Notes: a model not told the origin generated them from the letters alone. A stretch of 64,000 nt of DNA from Marivita sp003149565 (GCF_965216415.1 NZ_CBDCFU010000002.1), one strand, 5' to 3'; shown: positions 1 to 8,869, numbered from the stretch's first letter. Numbers and translations: made by a program.

Positions 1-194
1 GAGGTGCATCTATGAAGGACCTCATGCCAGACGCGTTGAAACGGCTGGAGACGGCTGGGTTCACCGGCGTCGACTATCTCGAGTTGCGGTCCGCCGATGG
101 GCTGGGGTTGCTTGAGCGGGCTGACGTTCCTTCCCGGCTTTTTGCGGCGGCTTGGCTTGCGGGTGTGCGTTTGATCGACAATATCGCGGTCTGA
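1..194 (+). CDS. panC: Pantothenate synthetase, C-terminal end (partial)
   Basis: The open frame runs in from the left edge and ends at a TGA at 192-194. The roughly 63 visible residues match the C-terminal part of pantothenate synthetase, which joins pantoate and beta-alanine with ATP to make pantothenate in the cytoplasm. The match rests on the GVDYLELR segment followed by a RLFAAAWLAGVRLIDN tail, the usual end of PanC. The ATG at 12 is internal, because the frame stays open upstream of it. The catalytic N-terminal part lies outside the window. A 10-base palindrome (CTGAATTCAG) sits at the stop codon, and a short palindrome at 215-229 may form a weak terminator. Confidence 0.85.
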   Translation, partial: GASMKDLMPDALKRLETAGFTGVDYLELRSADGLGLLERADVPSRLFAAAWLAGVRLIDNIAV

Positions 195-361
195 ATTCAG
201 AGTCCTGGAACTCCAACCTGAATCAGGTTCCAAGGGCTCTACGTCGGTACTCTCTGCAATTTTGAAATGTCTCAGGCGGAGGATCTAAGGCTGTGGTCGC
301 CACATCCCGCCCAGTTAACGTGCTTTACACCCACCCTTGGTTCATCGATGCGCTTTCACAA

Positions 362-742
362 TTACACGTCTTCCAGAACCTTCCGCGCAACACGGAAGCA
401 TTCCAAGGCTTGAGGGACGCCGCAATAAATGCCGATCACATGAATGATTGCGCGGATTTCCTCTTTCGTGACGCCATTGTTCAGCGCGCCTCGGCAATGG
501 GTTTCCCATTCGTGCATTTTGCCCAAGGCACCGATCATGGAAAGATTCATCATTGAGCGCGTTTTGGGGTCGATCACGTCATCTCCCCAGCCAAATCCCC
601 AGCACCACGCGGTCATCGCTTCCTGAAAGGGACGGGTGAGGTCATCTGCTGCGGCAAGATTGTTTTCAACATACTCGGCTCCAAGCGTAGCCTTACGTTG
701 CTCTAGCCCCTTAAGGAACAGGTCTTCGTCGAACGTACTCAT
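362..742 (-). CDS. Carboxymuconolactone decarboxylase (CMD/AhpD-fold) family protein
   Basis: This 126-residue protein has the compact all-helical layout of the carboxymuconolactone decarboxylase family, including a central segment with SMIGALGKMHEWETHCRGAL and the downstream EEIRAIIHVIGIYCGVP stretch. PcaC-type members decarboxylate 4-carboxymuconolactone. Others in the fold are peroxidase partners with a CxxC pair, which is not visible here, so a PcaC-like lyase role is more likely than an AhpD-like one. It converges on panC and stands alone. The pcaJ-like remnant about 500 bases away hints at a former aromatic-degradation locus, but the substrate cannot be read from the sequence. Confidence 0.8.
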   Translation of the reverse strand: MSTFDEDLFLKGLEQRKATLGAEYVENNLAAADDLTRPFQEAMTAWCWGFGWGDDVIDPKTRSMMNLSMIGALGKMHEWETHCRGALNNGVTKEEIRAIIHVIGIYCGVPQALECFRVARKVLEDV

Positions 743-831
743 GCGATGATCCCTTCAGGCGGGTGGTGTTTTTTCGAAGTGATAGCTGATTTTCAGGAGG
801 CGCCCAACAGGGTCTCCACGCTGTCCGTTTT

Positions 832-1150
832 CTACCTGGGTTGTGAGCTTCCGGCTACGAGAATTGCCAACCTGCCGTCCTGCCGAATACTGGGTCTTAC
901 AGCCCTCAAGACAAGGACGTTCATGCCAGGGGGCGGGGGCAAGACGGCAAATTCGGTTGCCACAAGCACGATGATGCCGAACCAGACCAGGTCAAACCCT
1001 TGTGACACCACGATGGGTGCGAAGAGCGGTACGAAGATCAGGATGATTGCCATCGAACCCATAACGCAGCCCAGCATCGGAAAGACGGGCGTGAGAAATT
1101 TGGAAAAGATAAGCGCACGAATGAGCACTGCGTAAAGTGAGGCCGAAGTA
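832..1150 (-). pseudogene. TRAP transporter large permease (DctM) remnant
   Basis: The frame encodes a piece of the C-terminal half of a DctM-type TRAP permease: the segment with SMAIILIFVPLFAPIV, then FDLVWFGIIV, then PPPGMNVLVLRAV, which is the conserved order in that family. Only about 100 of roughly 430 residues are left. There is no N-terminal part, no small permease and no receptor gene nearby. The reading frame continues to 1191, but its first residues are antisense to the CoA-transferase remnant on the other strand, so the junction of the two decayed pieces is near 1150. Confidence 0.6.
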
Positions 1151-1169
1151 TCAGCGTTGGCGATGATCA

Positions 1170-1303
1170 GACGTCTCGTGGATCGCATCACCGCAAATGT
1201 TGATATGCTTGATGGGGCGCCGGATGGCTTGTGTGTTGTCGAATGTGCAGACGGTGTCTCATTCGACGATATTGGCGCTGCGACTGAGGGGCCGGTGATT
1301 TAA
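1170..1303 (+). pseudogene. 3-oxoacid CoA-transferase subunit B remnant (C-terminal tail)
   Basis: The plus-strand frame ending at a TAA (1301-1303) reads LVDRITANVDMLD, then APDGLCVVECADGVS, then GAATEGPVI. This follows the C-terminal pattern of the B subunit of 3-oxoacid or 3-oxoadipate CoA-transferases (VDRI..NL..FD..PDGL...E.APGV). About 40 residues remain and the rest of the gene is absent. It abuts the TRAP permease remnant of the opposite strand, so this stretch is a join of two broken genes. It is too short for certainty and rests on pattern recognition alone. Confidence 0.45.
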
Positions 1304-1332
1304 AATCCGGGGGTGCAGTCAAACAGTCCGCC

Positions 1333-2166
1333 TCATCCTAACTCAAGGCTTGCCACAGCCTGAAGTCCTTTGCCAGCGACGGGTGCCTTGCCGCGAAACA
1401 TGCGCGCCGTGCTGAAATTCTGTGAGAAGCCATTTTGTTTGAGTGCGTCTGCGAATGGCGCGGCGTCGTCTGGAATGTCGATGGTCACATAGGTCTCTTC
1501 AATGGCGGCTGCCGCCTCGCATGCTAAACGAAGCGCGTCGCCTGCGTTGGCCGCGACGATAGGGCCGATCTTGCAACCCTCTCGGCATAGTCGCGCTGTG
1601 GCGAAGCCCGTAATTTTGCTGCCGTCCTTCACAACAATGGTTTTCCGCGTTGGCCCATTCTCGACCCAATTCTTGACAAAACGGTCGCGATAGATGCCGG
1701 TCGCGGCCCTATCCAAGCGCTCAAGTTCGGTAAAATCGTTTGGACCAGCCAGAGTGAAACCAATATTTTCGATATTGAGATGCCCCGTCCAACGGCGCGT
1801 TCGGCTTGCCAAATTGAAGCCTGACTTCGCATAGTTCGCTTCCTGGGCCGGAACACCATCAAGACCCACGGTACGGTCACCCGCATGATTCAGCGCATGG
1901 TTCCACAAGCCAAAGCCTATGCCCTGCCCGCGAAATTCGGGCAGACACAGATAAAGGCCAAGGAATGCGTAGGTTTCGGAATGGTTCACGACTGATATGG
2001 CCGCAACCGGTATGTCTCGGACTTCGGCAATGAAAAAGCCCTCAGGATCAGCGGCATAGAACGCGTCCGCGTCGTCGAGGCCTGGGTTCCAACCTTCTTT
2101 TGCGGCCCAGTCGAGCATCATGGACACGTCGCTTAAGGTTGCGGTTCTGCAGAGCGCCTCTTTCAT
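1333..2166 (-). CDS. GNAT family N-acetyltransferase, double domain
   Basis: This 277-residue protein looks like two tandem GNAT folds. The N-terminal one shows the acetyl-CoA pyrophosphate-binding loop (FRGQGIGFGLW, near residues 79-89), and the C-terminal half is a more divergent acetyltransferase-like domain beginning around residue 130. Such proteins acetylate an amine on a small molecule or protein; the acceptor is unknown. Its ATG overlaps the stop of the upstream GntR gene by four bases (ATGA), so the two are translationally coupled. The setting, divergent from an ABC importer operon, suggests it modifies the imported compound or a product of it, which is inference. Confidence 0.8.
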   Translation of the reverse strand: MKEALCRTATLSDVSMMLDWAAKEGWNPGLDDADAFYAADPEGFFIAEVRDIPVAAISVVNHSETYAFLGLYLCLPEFRGQGIGFGLWNHALNHAGDRTVGLDGVPAQEANYAKSGFNLASRTRRWTGHLNIENIGFTLAGPNDFTELERLDRAATGIYRDRFVKNWVENGPTRKTIVVKDGSKITGFATARLCREGCKIGPIVAANAGDALRLACEAAAAIEETYVTIDIPDDAAPFADALKQNGFSQNFSTARMFRGKAPVAGKGLQAVASLELG

Positions 2167-2849
2167 CGCTGCAGGGCTTCGCGCAGAGATGTCGGAGGCT
2201 GGCTTACATTGCGCAGATCTAGCGAGGCAACCAGATCAAGAAGATGGCTCTTCATCAACTGCTCGGCCGCGTCTCCGTCGCGTTGTGCGAATGCATCAAG
2301 AAGCGCGTGATGCGCCTGTGTTTCGCACAACGCCGCGCGTCGTCGCCAGTAGAGTGCTATGATCAAAGAGGAGCGGGAGATCAGTTCCGATATAAAGGTT
2401 TCTATTGTCGATTGATCCGCAATGCGCGCGATCTCGACATGAAATTGACCTGATAGGAACAGTGCACGTCCGTTCTCGCCGGCATCGAGGGCGGCATGCT
2501 CATCTCGGATATTCTCGTTCAGGAGCCGCAGATCCGCATCTGTCATGCGCAATGCGGCGGAATGGGCGGTACGTGGCTCCAACAAGGAGCGCGCTTCGAA
2601 AACCTCGCGCGCTTCACGTACGGAGGGTTGGGCCACAAATGCACCACGGTTGCGCTTGAGTTCGACCAGATGCCGATGCGACAGGGCAAGTAAGGCCGCG
2701 CGCACGATTGTGCGACTTATCCCGTAGGCGTCACCCAACTCGTCTTCACCAAGCTTTGTGCCTGGTGGAAGTCGGTGTTCGTGGATTGCGCGCTCCAGAT
2801 CCGAAACAACGGTGTCGCTGGTCCAGCCCTTGGTTTCGATTTTGTTCAT
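2163..2849 (-). CDS. GntR family transcriptional regulator (FCD/FadR-type)
   Basis: The start chosen is the ATG at 2849 (228 residues, beginning MNKIETKGW). The longer frame back to 2912 begins with an implausible basic leader. Residues 10-75 form a winged HTH (GTKLGEDELGDAYGISRTIV then GAFVAQPS). Residues 90-220 form an all-helical FCD ligand domain with the metal-binding type histidines (FHVEIARI, HHALLDA). FCD regulators usually repress neighbouring catabolic or uptake genes until they bind an organic acid or related metabolite. It is divergent from the ABC operon, and two candidate operators lie in the gap. It is co-transcribed with the GNAT gene. Confidence 0.88.
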   Translation of the reverse strand: MNKIETKGWTSDTVVSDLERAIHEHRLPPGTKLGEDELGDAYGISRTIVRAALLALSHRHLVELKRNRGAFVAQPSVREAREVFEARSLLEPRTAHSAALRMTDADLRLLNENIRDEHAALDAGENGRALFLSGQFHVEIARIADQSTIETFISELISRSSLIIALYWRRRAALCETQAHHALLDAFAQRDGDAAEQLMKSHLLDLVASLDLRNVSQPPTSLREALQR

Positions 2850-2944
2850 GTTCCCCACGCAAGACGCCCGACGTTGAGTGTATTTCTTTATGATTCGCGT
2901 GTGAAGGTACAAGCAAGAGGAGAGGGAACAGTCGTCGCAACAAG

Positions 2945-2980
2945 ATTGTATACGATTTTGTGCCGTTTTTTGTGCACGTC
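2945..2980. promoter_or_regulatory. Candidate GntR operators between gntR and the ABC operon
   Basis: Two elements of the TTGTNNAC type lie in the 253-base divergent gap: TTGTATACGAT at 2946-2956, with a perfect GTATAC core, and TTGTGCACGTC at 2970-2980, with a perfect GTGCAC core. They sit on the same face, 24 bases apart. FCD-type GntR proteins typically bind short palindromes of this kind, so this is the probable control point for both transcripts. No footprint or conservation data are available. Confidence 0.45.
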
Positions 2981-3102
2981 ACTCATGCTTCCGCCTAAAA
3001 AATGGGCGAGGTGGGTTTTCTACCCTTGTGAAAGCGAAAAACGCTGCCACTCATGAGCGCTTCACGCACAGGGTAGCCCCAATACACGGCACGGGGGCCC
3101 TG

Positions 3103-4077
3103 ATGCGAACAGGCTACGATCTTGAACTGGTACACGTGACGAAGCGCTATGGCGAAACGGTGGCGGTGCGTGATCTGAACCATATCTTCGCAAAAGGCAG
3201 CTACGTTTGCCTGCTTGGTCCGTCTGGTTGCGGAAAGTCTTCGACACTCCGGATGATTGCCGGACATGAGGATGTGAGCGAAGGCGAAATTGTCTTGGAT
3301 GGCCAAGATGTGTCCGAATTGCCGCCGGCTCAGCGTGGCACGGCGATGATGTTTCAGAACTACGCGCTTTTCCCACACCTGTCCGTTCGGGACAATGTTG
3401 CCTTTTCACTACGGATGAAAGGCGTTGACAAACCCAAGCGGAATGCGCGCGCGAACGAGTTGCTGGAGCTGGTGGATATGACCCACCTGGCGGATCGCCT
3501 TCCAACGCAGCTGTCAGGGGGCCAACAGCAGCGTGTGGCTCTTGCGCGTGCACTCGTGACCGAACCAAAGGTGTTGCTGCTGGACGAGCCGTTGTCCGCG
3601 CTTGACCCGTTCCTGCGTATCCGAATGCGGACAGAGTTGAAAAAGTTGCAGCGCGAATTGGGCATCACTTTCATCCACGTGACACATGGCCAGGATGAAG
3701 CGCTCGCTCTGGCAGATGAGATCGTCGTGATGAATGATGCTGTCATCGAACAGGCTGGCTCTGCCCGCGAGGTTTGGGCCCAGCCGCGTACCGAATTTGT
3801 CGCGCGCTTTATTGGTGGTCACAATGTGATCGCCTTGCCGGATGGCAAAGCCACAGTCCGTGCCGACGCGGTTACACTGGGGGCCGATGGCGTTCCCGCC
3901 ACGGTAACCGCTGTTGAATACCAAGGTGCTTCGGTCGCCGTGACCGCAACCACATCGGGTGGGGACGAAGTTCTCGCCCTGCTTCCCGAAGAGCAGTTCT
4001 TTCAATCCCCGAAATCACCTGGCGAAGCAGTGACGCTGTGCTGGGACGATGGGCGGCTGCACCGCCTGCAGGCCTGA
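3103..4077 (+). CDS. ABC transporter ATP-binding protein, spermidine/putrescine (PotA) type
   Basis: With the ATG at 3103 (MRTGYDLELV) the protein is 324 residues, normal for the family. The open frame from 3028 adds a leader with no family resemblance. It shows Walker A GPSGCGKSS (about 39-47), the Q-loop MMFQNYALFPHLS, the signature LSGGQQQR, Walker B VLLLDEPLSALD and the switch histidine in VTHGQDEA. A C-terminal TOBE-like regulatory domain follows from about residue 240. It energises the binding-protein-dependent importer encoded by the next three genes. It is the first gene of the operon 3103-7876. Confidence 0.92.
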   Translation: MRTGYDLELVHVTKRYGETVAVRDLNHIFAKGSYVCLLGPSGCGKSSTLRMIAGHEDVSEGEIVLDGQDVSELPPAQRGTAMMFQNYALFPHLSVRDNVAFSLRMKGVDKPKRNARANELLELVDMTHLADRLPTQLSGGQQQRVALARALVTEPKVLLLDEPLSALDPFLRIRMRTELKKLQRELGITFIHVTHGQDEALALADEIVVMNDAVIEQAGSAREVWAQPRTEFVARFIGGHNVIALPDGKATVRADAVTLGADGVPATVTAVEYQGASVAVTATTSGGDEVLALLPEEQFFQSPKSPGEAVTLCWDDGRLHRLQA

Positions 4078-4126
4078 TCGGCCACTCAAACTTACTCCGA
4101 ACCACAGGACAAAGAGGATCAGAACT

Positions 4127-5398
4127 ATGGCTAAACCCAAGGTCGGTTACACCCGCCGCTCACTTCTCAAAACCGGGGGCGCTGCGCTTGCGGCCTCTAC
4201 GCTGCCCGCTCCCATGCTCTGGGCGCAGGACACCAAGAATATTGTGTTGCGTCAGTTCGGTACCGGGGTGTCGAACCTGAATGATGTCGCCAACAAGGTT
4301 AAAGAGGACCTTGGCTTCACTCTGGAAATGACAGCGCTCGACTCCGACAGTGTAACCCAGCGCGCGGCAACCCAGCCGGACAGCTTTGACATCGCGGACA
4401 TTGAATACTGGATCTGTAAAAAGGTCTGGCCGACGGGCAATCTTCAGGCGATGGATACCTCTAAGATCGCCAATTACGACAAGATCGTCGGTATCTTCCG
4501 GTCCGGAAAACTGACCCCGGAAAGCGAGATCGCGCAGGGCACAGCACCGCACACAGTGGGCTTTGTCGATGGCCCCGACGGCACATCCTTCGCCAGCGAA
4601 GAAACCGGTTGGATGACACTGATTCCGACCATCTACAATGCCGACACGCTGGGTATTCGCCCTGATCTGATTGGTCGCCCGATTGAGAGCTGGACGGAAT
4701 TGTTGAATCCCGAGTTCAAGGGCAAGGCGTCAATCCTCGACATTTCGTCAATTGGCATCATGGACATGGCGATGGTCTGCGAAGCGATGGGCGAGATCCA
4801 GTATGGCGACAAGGGTAACATGACCCGTGAAGAGATCGACAAGACGATGGCGATCTTCACCGAGGCCAAGCGCAACGGCCAGTTCCGCGCCTTCTGGAAG
4901 ACCTTTGACGAAAGCGTAAACCTGATGGCCTCAGGTGAGGTGGTGATCCAGTCCATGTGGTCGCCCGCCATTACAGCAGTGAAATCGCGCGGTATCCCCT
5001 GTGTCTACCAGCCGCTCAAGGAAGGCTATCGCAGTTGGGGTGGCGGCATCGGACTCTCGTCCTCCCTCTCTGGCATGGAGCTTGATGCGGCCTATGACTA
5101 CATCAACTGGTACCTGTCCGGTTGGGTCGGCGGCTATCTGATGCGCCAGGGCTACTACTCGGCGGTGCCGGAGACGTCCAAGGACTTCATGTCGGAGAAT
5201 GAGTGGGGCTACTGGTTCGAGGGCAAGGAAGCCACCGACGTCATCACCTCGCCCACGGGCGACACGCTGGCTCAGGCGGGCGAAACGCGCGATGGCGGTT
5301 CGTTCTACGACCGAATGGGCGCGGTGGCTTGCTGGAACGCCGTTATGGACGAGAACCAGTACATGGTCCGTAAATGGAACGAATTCATCGCTGCATGA
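4127..5398 (+). CDS. Extracellular solute-binding protein of polyamine-type ABC transporter
   Basis: The ATG at 4127 is preceded by a good ribosome site (AAAGAGGA). The 423-residue product starts with a twin-arginine leader (RRSLLKTGGAALAAS, from residue 10) ending near PAPMLWAQD, so it is probably exported folded by Tat. The mature part follows the PotD/PotF-type periplasmic binding fold, with the segment WGGGIGLSSS and helix-rich C-terminal lobe. It captures the substrate for the flanking ATPase and permeases. The ligand is not readable; the racemase-family gene at the end of the operon points to an amino acid or hydantoin-like compound instead of a simple polyamine (inference). Confidence 0.88.
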   Translation: MAKPKVGYTRRSLLKTGGAALAASTLPAPMLWAQDTKNIVLRQFGTGVSNLNDVANKVKEDLGFTLEMTALDSDSVTQRAATQPDSFDIADIEYWICKKVWPTGNLQAMDTSKIANYDKIVGIFRSGKLTPESEIAQGTAPHTVGFVDGPDGTSFASEETGWMTLIPTIYNADTLGIRPDLIGRPIESWTELLNPEFKGKASILDISSIGIMDMAMVCEAMGEIQYGDKGNMTREEIDKTMAIFTEAKRNGQFRAFWKTFDESVNLMASGEVVIQSMWSPAITAVKSRGIPCVYQPLKEGYRSWGGGIGLSSSLSGMELDAAYDYINWYLSGWVGGYLMRQGYYSAVPETSKDFMSENEWGYWFEGKEATDVITSPTGDTLAQAGETRDGGSFYDRMGAVACWNAVMDENQYMVRKWNEFIAA

Positions 5399-5427
5399 TG
5401 ATTTCGCCTTGCTTGCGCGAGGCGCTT

Positions 5428-5454
5428 GGCTGGGGGGCATTCTGCCGCCCAGCC
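5428..5454 (+). terminator. Intra-operon hairpin after the binding-protein gene
   Basis: A GGCTGGG arm at 5428-5434 pairs with CCCAGCC at 5448-5454. Inside these GGC pairs with GCC across a G/G mismatch, with an ATTCT loop. There is no T-run, so it is more likely to protect or attenuate the message between the abundant binding protein and the permease genes than to terminate fully. Confidence 0.6.
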
Positions 5455-5512
5455 CTCTGAGAGTTTACTGAGCAAGATGAAGAGCGGGCCTGCCTGAGCG
5501 GCCCGGGCAAGG

Positions 5513-6379
5513 ATGAGAGGCATGCAGTTGAAGAACCGGCACATCGTTGGCTGGCTTGAAGCGGCGCCATTGGCGGTTGTGCTTCTGGGCTTTCTGATTG
5601 CGCCCATCATCATGATCGTGATCGTGAGCTTCTGGGGTGCGACCGAGTTTTCGATCTACCCGGCATTTCAATTCGACAACTACGAATTTCTCTTCGGCTC
5701 ACCCGTCACCTATCGGGTGTTCGGAGCAACCTTGAAATATGCTTTCATCACCTGGGCATTGACCCTCGCCATTGGGTTTACGGTGGCGTATTTTCTGGCA
5801 TTCCACGTTCGTAGCCTGACAATGCAGATTGCGCTTTTTCTGGTCTGCACAATCCCGTTCTGGACGTCGAACATTATCCGCATGATCTCATGGATTCCGT
5901 TTTTGGGTCGGAATGGCATCGCAAATCAGACGCTGATCTCTTGGGGGGTGATTGATGAGCCGCTTGAATGGCTGCTCTATTCGGATTTCGCGGTGATTTT
6001 GGCTTTTGTGCATCTCTATACATTGTTCATGGTGGTCCCGATCTTCAATACAATGATGCGGATCGACAAATCGCTGCTTGAGGCAGCGCGTGACAATGGG
6101 GCTTCCGGATTTCAGACGCTTGTGCATGTGATCATCCCCCTGACCAAGCCTGGCATCATGATCGGTACGATTTTTGTCGTCACACTCGTGATGGGAGACT
6201 TCATCACCGTACGTTTCATGTCCGGATCGCAACGGGCAAACGTTGGGCGATTGATCTCGAATGATATTGGATTGCTGCAATATCCCTCTGCGGCGGCAAC
6301 AGCCGTGGTGCTACTGTGCACCGTGCTGATCGTCATCGCGATCCTGCTGCGCTTCGTCAACATTCGGAAGGAGCTTTGA
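5513..6379 (+). CDS. ABC transporter permease, PotB type
   Basis: This 288-residue inner-membrane protein has about six hydrophobic spans, beginning with LEAAPLAVVLLGFLIAPIIM. It carries the EAA cytoplasmic loop contacted by the ATPase (LLEAARDNGASGFQTLVHVIIPLTKPG, given here as its key part EAARDNGAS). It forms half of the translocation channel with the next gene. The start could be 5513 or the in-frame ATG at 5522 (MQLKNRH). The latter has AAGGA nine bases upstream, so the first three residues are uncertain. The gene follows the binding-protein gene after a hairpin. Confidence 0.88.
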   Translation: MRGMQLKNRHIVGWLEAAPLAVVLLGFLIAPIIMIVIVSFWGATEFSIYPAFQFDNYEFLFGSPVTYRVFGATLKYAFITWALTLAIGFTVAYFLAFHVRSLTMQIALFLVCTIPFWTSNIIRMISWIPFLGRNGIANQTLISWGVIDEPLEWLLYSDFAVILAFVHLYTLFMVVPIFNTMMRIDKSLLEAARDNGASGFQTLVHVIIPLTKPGIMIGTIFVVTLVMGDFITVRFMSGSQRANVGRLISNDIGLLQYPSAAATAVVLLCTVLIVIAILLRFVNIRKEL

Positions 6380-6380
6380 G

Positions 6381-7217
6381 ATGGAGCGAAGACCCCGCAG
6401 TTTCTACGTTCTGGCCGTCTTCTTCGGGCTTTTCGTGTTGTTCCTTTACGGGCCTATCCTGACCATCGGCATCCTGAGCTTTCAGGGGCCGCAGGGCGGT
6501 CTCACCTTCCCGATGAATGGTGTCTCGTTGCACTGGTTCCGAGACCTGTTTCAGGAACAGGCGGTGGGTGACATCTGGGGCGCGTTCCGGCGCAGCTTTG
6601 CGTTGGGACTGATGGTGATGGTGACCACGGTGGTTGTTTCGGTAATGGCCGGGCTGGCCTTCCGGAAACGGTTTTGGGGCTCAGGCCTCGTCTTTTATGC
6701 TGCGATCACCTCTCTGGTGATCCCGTCAATCCTGATCTCGTTGGGTGTTGGGCTGATCTTTAACCAATTGGGGTTCAAGGTGCATTGGGCCACTAGCGGG
6801 TTTGGCTCACAACTCACATGGACATTACCCTTTGGTCTTTTGATCATGTTCGCGGTCTTCAACCGGTTCGACAAAAGTTATGAAGAGGCCGCACGTGATC
6901 AGGGCGCGACGGCTTGGCAAACGCTGCGCTATGTCGTGTTGCCCATCATTGCGCCATCGCTGATTGGTGTGGCTTTGTTCGGCTTCACACTCAGCTATGA
7001 CGAGTTCGCTCGAACGCTATTGACTGCGGGCAGCTACAACACTTTGCCGCTTGAGATTTTCGGCATGACCACCAACGTGACAACCCCTGTTATCTATGCG
7101 CTGGGCACCCTGACGACGATCTTTTCCTTTGCAATCATTGCTGCCTCCCTGTTGGGCGTCTGGATCATGGGCAAGCGACGCGCGCGATTGGGCTCAGACG
7201 CGGGGAAGGGCGTATGA
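6381..7217 (+). CDS. ABC transporter permease, PotC type
   Basis: The 278-residue membrane protein has six predicted spans, starting with FYVLAVFFGLFVLFLYGPI, which is characteristic of PotC-type subunits. Its EAA loop reads EEAARDQGATAWQTLRYVV. It begins one base after the stop of the PotB-type gene and so is translationally linked to it, completing the heterodimeric channel. The gene ends in an ATGA overlap with the next gene. Confidence 0.88.
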   Translation: MERRPRSFYVLAVFFGLFVLFLYGPILTIGILSFQGPQGGLTFPMNGVSLHWFRDLFQEQAVGDIWGAFRRSFALGLMVMVTTVVVSVMAGLAFRKRFWGSGLVFYAAITSLVIPSILISLGVGLIFNQLGFKVHWATSGFGSQLTWTLPFGLLIMFAVFNRFDKSYEEAARDQGATAWQTLRYVVLPIIAPSLIGVALFGFTLSYDEFARTLLTAGSYNTLPLEIFGMTTNVTTPVIYALGTLTTIFSFAIIAASLLGVWIMGKRRARLGSDAGKGV

Positions 7218-7876
7218 AGATCGTCTATATCAACCCGAACTCCACCGAGAGCATGACGGACGGGATCGTTGCCACCGCGCGTCAAGTTCTGCCGGAGGCC
7301 GACATCATCGGTCTGACAAACAATCAAGGTCCTGCGGCCATCCAGGGAAAGGCGGACGGAGACGCTGCCATTCCTGGGCTGCTGTCGTTGCTCCCAGTGG
7401 CTCGGACAGAGGGCGCGGACGTCATCGTGATTGCCTGTTTTGACGATACAGGCCTTGCCGAGGCGCGCGCGCAGGCGGGATGTCCGGTGCTGGGTATTGG
7501 GCAGTCGAGCTTTGTCATGGCACAACTGCTCGGACTACGGTTCTCGGTGATCACTTCCTTGCCAGTCTCGATCCCTGTGATCCAAGAGAACATCGAACAA
7601 CAGGGCTTCTCTGGGATTTGTGCATCTGTCCGAGCAAGCGGGCTTCCTGTCCTCACCATTGACGAGGGTGGGCCGGAGGTTCTGGATTGCCTTATTGGCG
7701 AAATAGAAGCTGCAGCCCGTGACGATGGTGCCGCCTGTGCGGTTCTTGGATGCGCCGGTATGGCGCATATTGAACCGGAGCTGGCGTCGCGAAGCCACGT
7801 CCCCCTTATCGAGGGCGTCGCTGCATCCGCCCGGCTTTCAATGGTTGTTGCTGGCCGCAGCGTTCCCGTGCAATGA
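7214..7876 (+). CDS. Aspartate/glutamate/hydantoin racemase family protein
   Basis: The 220-residue protein begins MKIVYINPNSTESMTD, the hallmark N-terminus of the hydantoin racemase branch of the Asp/Glu racemase superfamily. It carries the two catalytic-type cysteines of that fold: one in VIACFDDTGL (about residue 75) and one in VLGCAGM (about residue 179). Members either racemise 5-substituted hydantoins or amino acids, or cleave related ring-opened compounds. It overlaps the PotC-type gene by ATGA and is the only catabolic enzyme in this operon, so it presumably acts on the imported substrate. The exact reaction is unknown. Confidence 0.82.
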   Translation: MKIVYINPNSTESMTDGIVATARQVLPEADIIGLTNNQGPAAIQGKADGDAAIPGLLSLLPVARTEGADVIVIACFDDTGLAEARAQAGCPVLGIGQSSFVMAQLLGLRFSVITSLPVSIPVIQENIEQQGFSGICASVRASGLPVLTIDEGGPEVLDCLIGEIEAAARDDGAACAVLGCAGMAHIEPELASRSHVPLIEGVAASARLSMVVAGRSVPVQ

Positions 7877-8133
7877 ACCAGAGCGCGGCTGTGTCGATGC
7901 TGTTTCGGCTGGCTAATATCAGCCCGAGCGCTCCGACTTTGACATGCGAACAGCGCGAGATAACAAGGTGGGCGATGGGGATTGTCGCATTCCGCCCGGT
8001 CGGCACAGCATGCCGGGGTTTTTCAGAAGGTGCAGTTGTGCACGCTCTTCGACTACTTGTTCAGGCTGAAAACTCCTCTGTTTGTCTTTCAAACGCGCCT
8101 GTGTGTAATCTCAAAGAAAACGGGAAGTGATAC

Positions 8134-8869
8134 GTGAACGCAGCTCTTTGGATTATTGGACTCGGCGCGGTTCTGTCGACAGCAGCAAGCACAGGATACG
8201 CGTCTGATGACGCATCGGCGTTGCGCTTTGAGGCCGATTTGGAGATTGGCTTGGAAACGGTGTATGCCTCGGATGACCCCGATGAGGAATACAACGAAGC
8301 TTATGTCTCGGGTGAAGCATCAATAGAGTACGCATTCAGTGAGGACATCTTAGCTTTTGCCCAGATGTCGATTGAGTCGGTCACAGACGCAGAAGGCACT
8401 CGGGCGTTCCAGGATTTGGGGGCCTATATCAGTGAAATCGGTTTGTTTTTTGACTTCGAACCCGTCCATCTCACACTGGGGAAATTTTCACCAAGTTTCG
8501 GTGTTGCGAACGACGCACTGCCGGGATTTTTCGGAGCTGATTTTGTCGATGAGTATGAAGTCGAAGAGGTTCTCGGTCTCTCCATTGAGGCGGAACTCGG
8601 CGTCGGCACATTTGGCGCGGCGGTCTTTTACGCGGACGACACACGCCTGAGCGAAAGCTGGGGGCGGAAACGCGGACGAAACATGGTTTCTGATGGCGGT
8701 GTCGGAAATACCGGGAAACTGAACAATTTCACTCTCACATATGATCTTGAGATTGAAGAGACGACCTTGCATGCCGGTTTTCGGCATCTGTCTGAGGGCG
8801 AGGGTGATGAAGAGGCGGAACGCGGTGCAGTTTTGGGCTTTGCCCACGAAGTAAGCGACGCGATCGAAA
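8134..8869 (+). pseudogene. Porin-like outer-membrane protein, truncated by IS
   Basis: The frame starts at a GTG (8134) with a GGGAAG ribosome site. It opens with a signal peptide (LWIIGLGAVLSTAASTGYAS) followed by about 220 residues of short alternating beta-strand segments rich in acidic and aromatic residues (LTLGKFSPSFG, TLTYDLEIEETTLHAGF). That pattern fits a 16-stranded-type porin. At base 8870 it runs directly into the left inverted repeat of an IS3-family element, and the remaining strands are missing. The porin C-terminus is not found on the far side of the element, so the gene is lost and not merely interrupted. The open frame continues meaninglessly into the IS until 8997. Confidence 0.7.

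Noticed and set aside
3028..3102. An extended N-terminus for the PotA-type ATPase
   Set aside because: The extra 25 residues have no family counterpart, and the ATG at 3103 gives the usual length.
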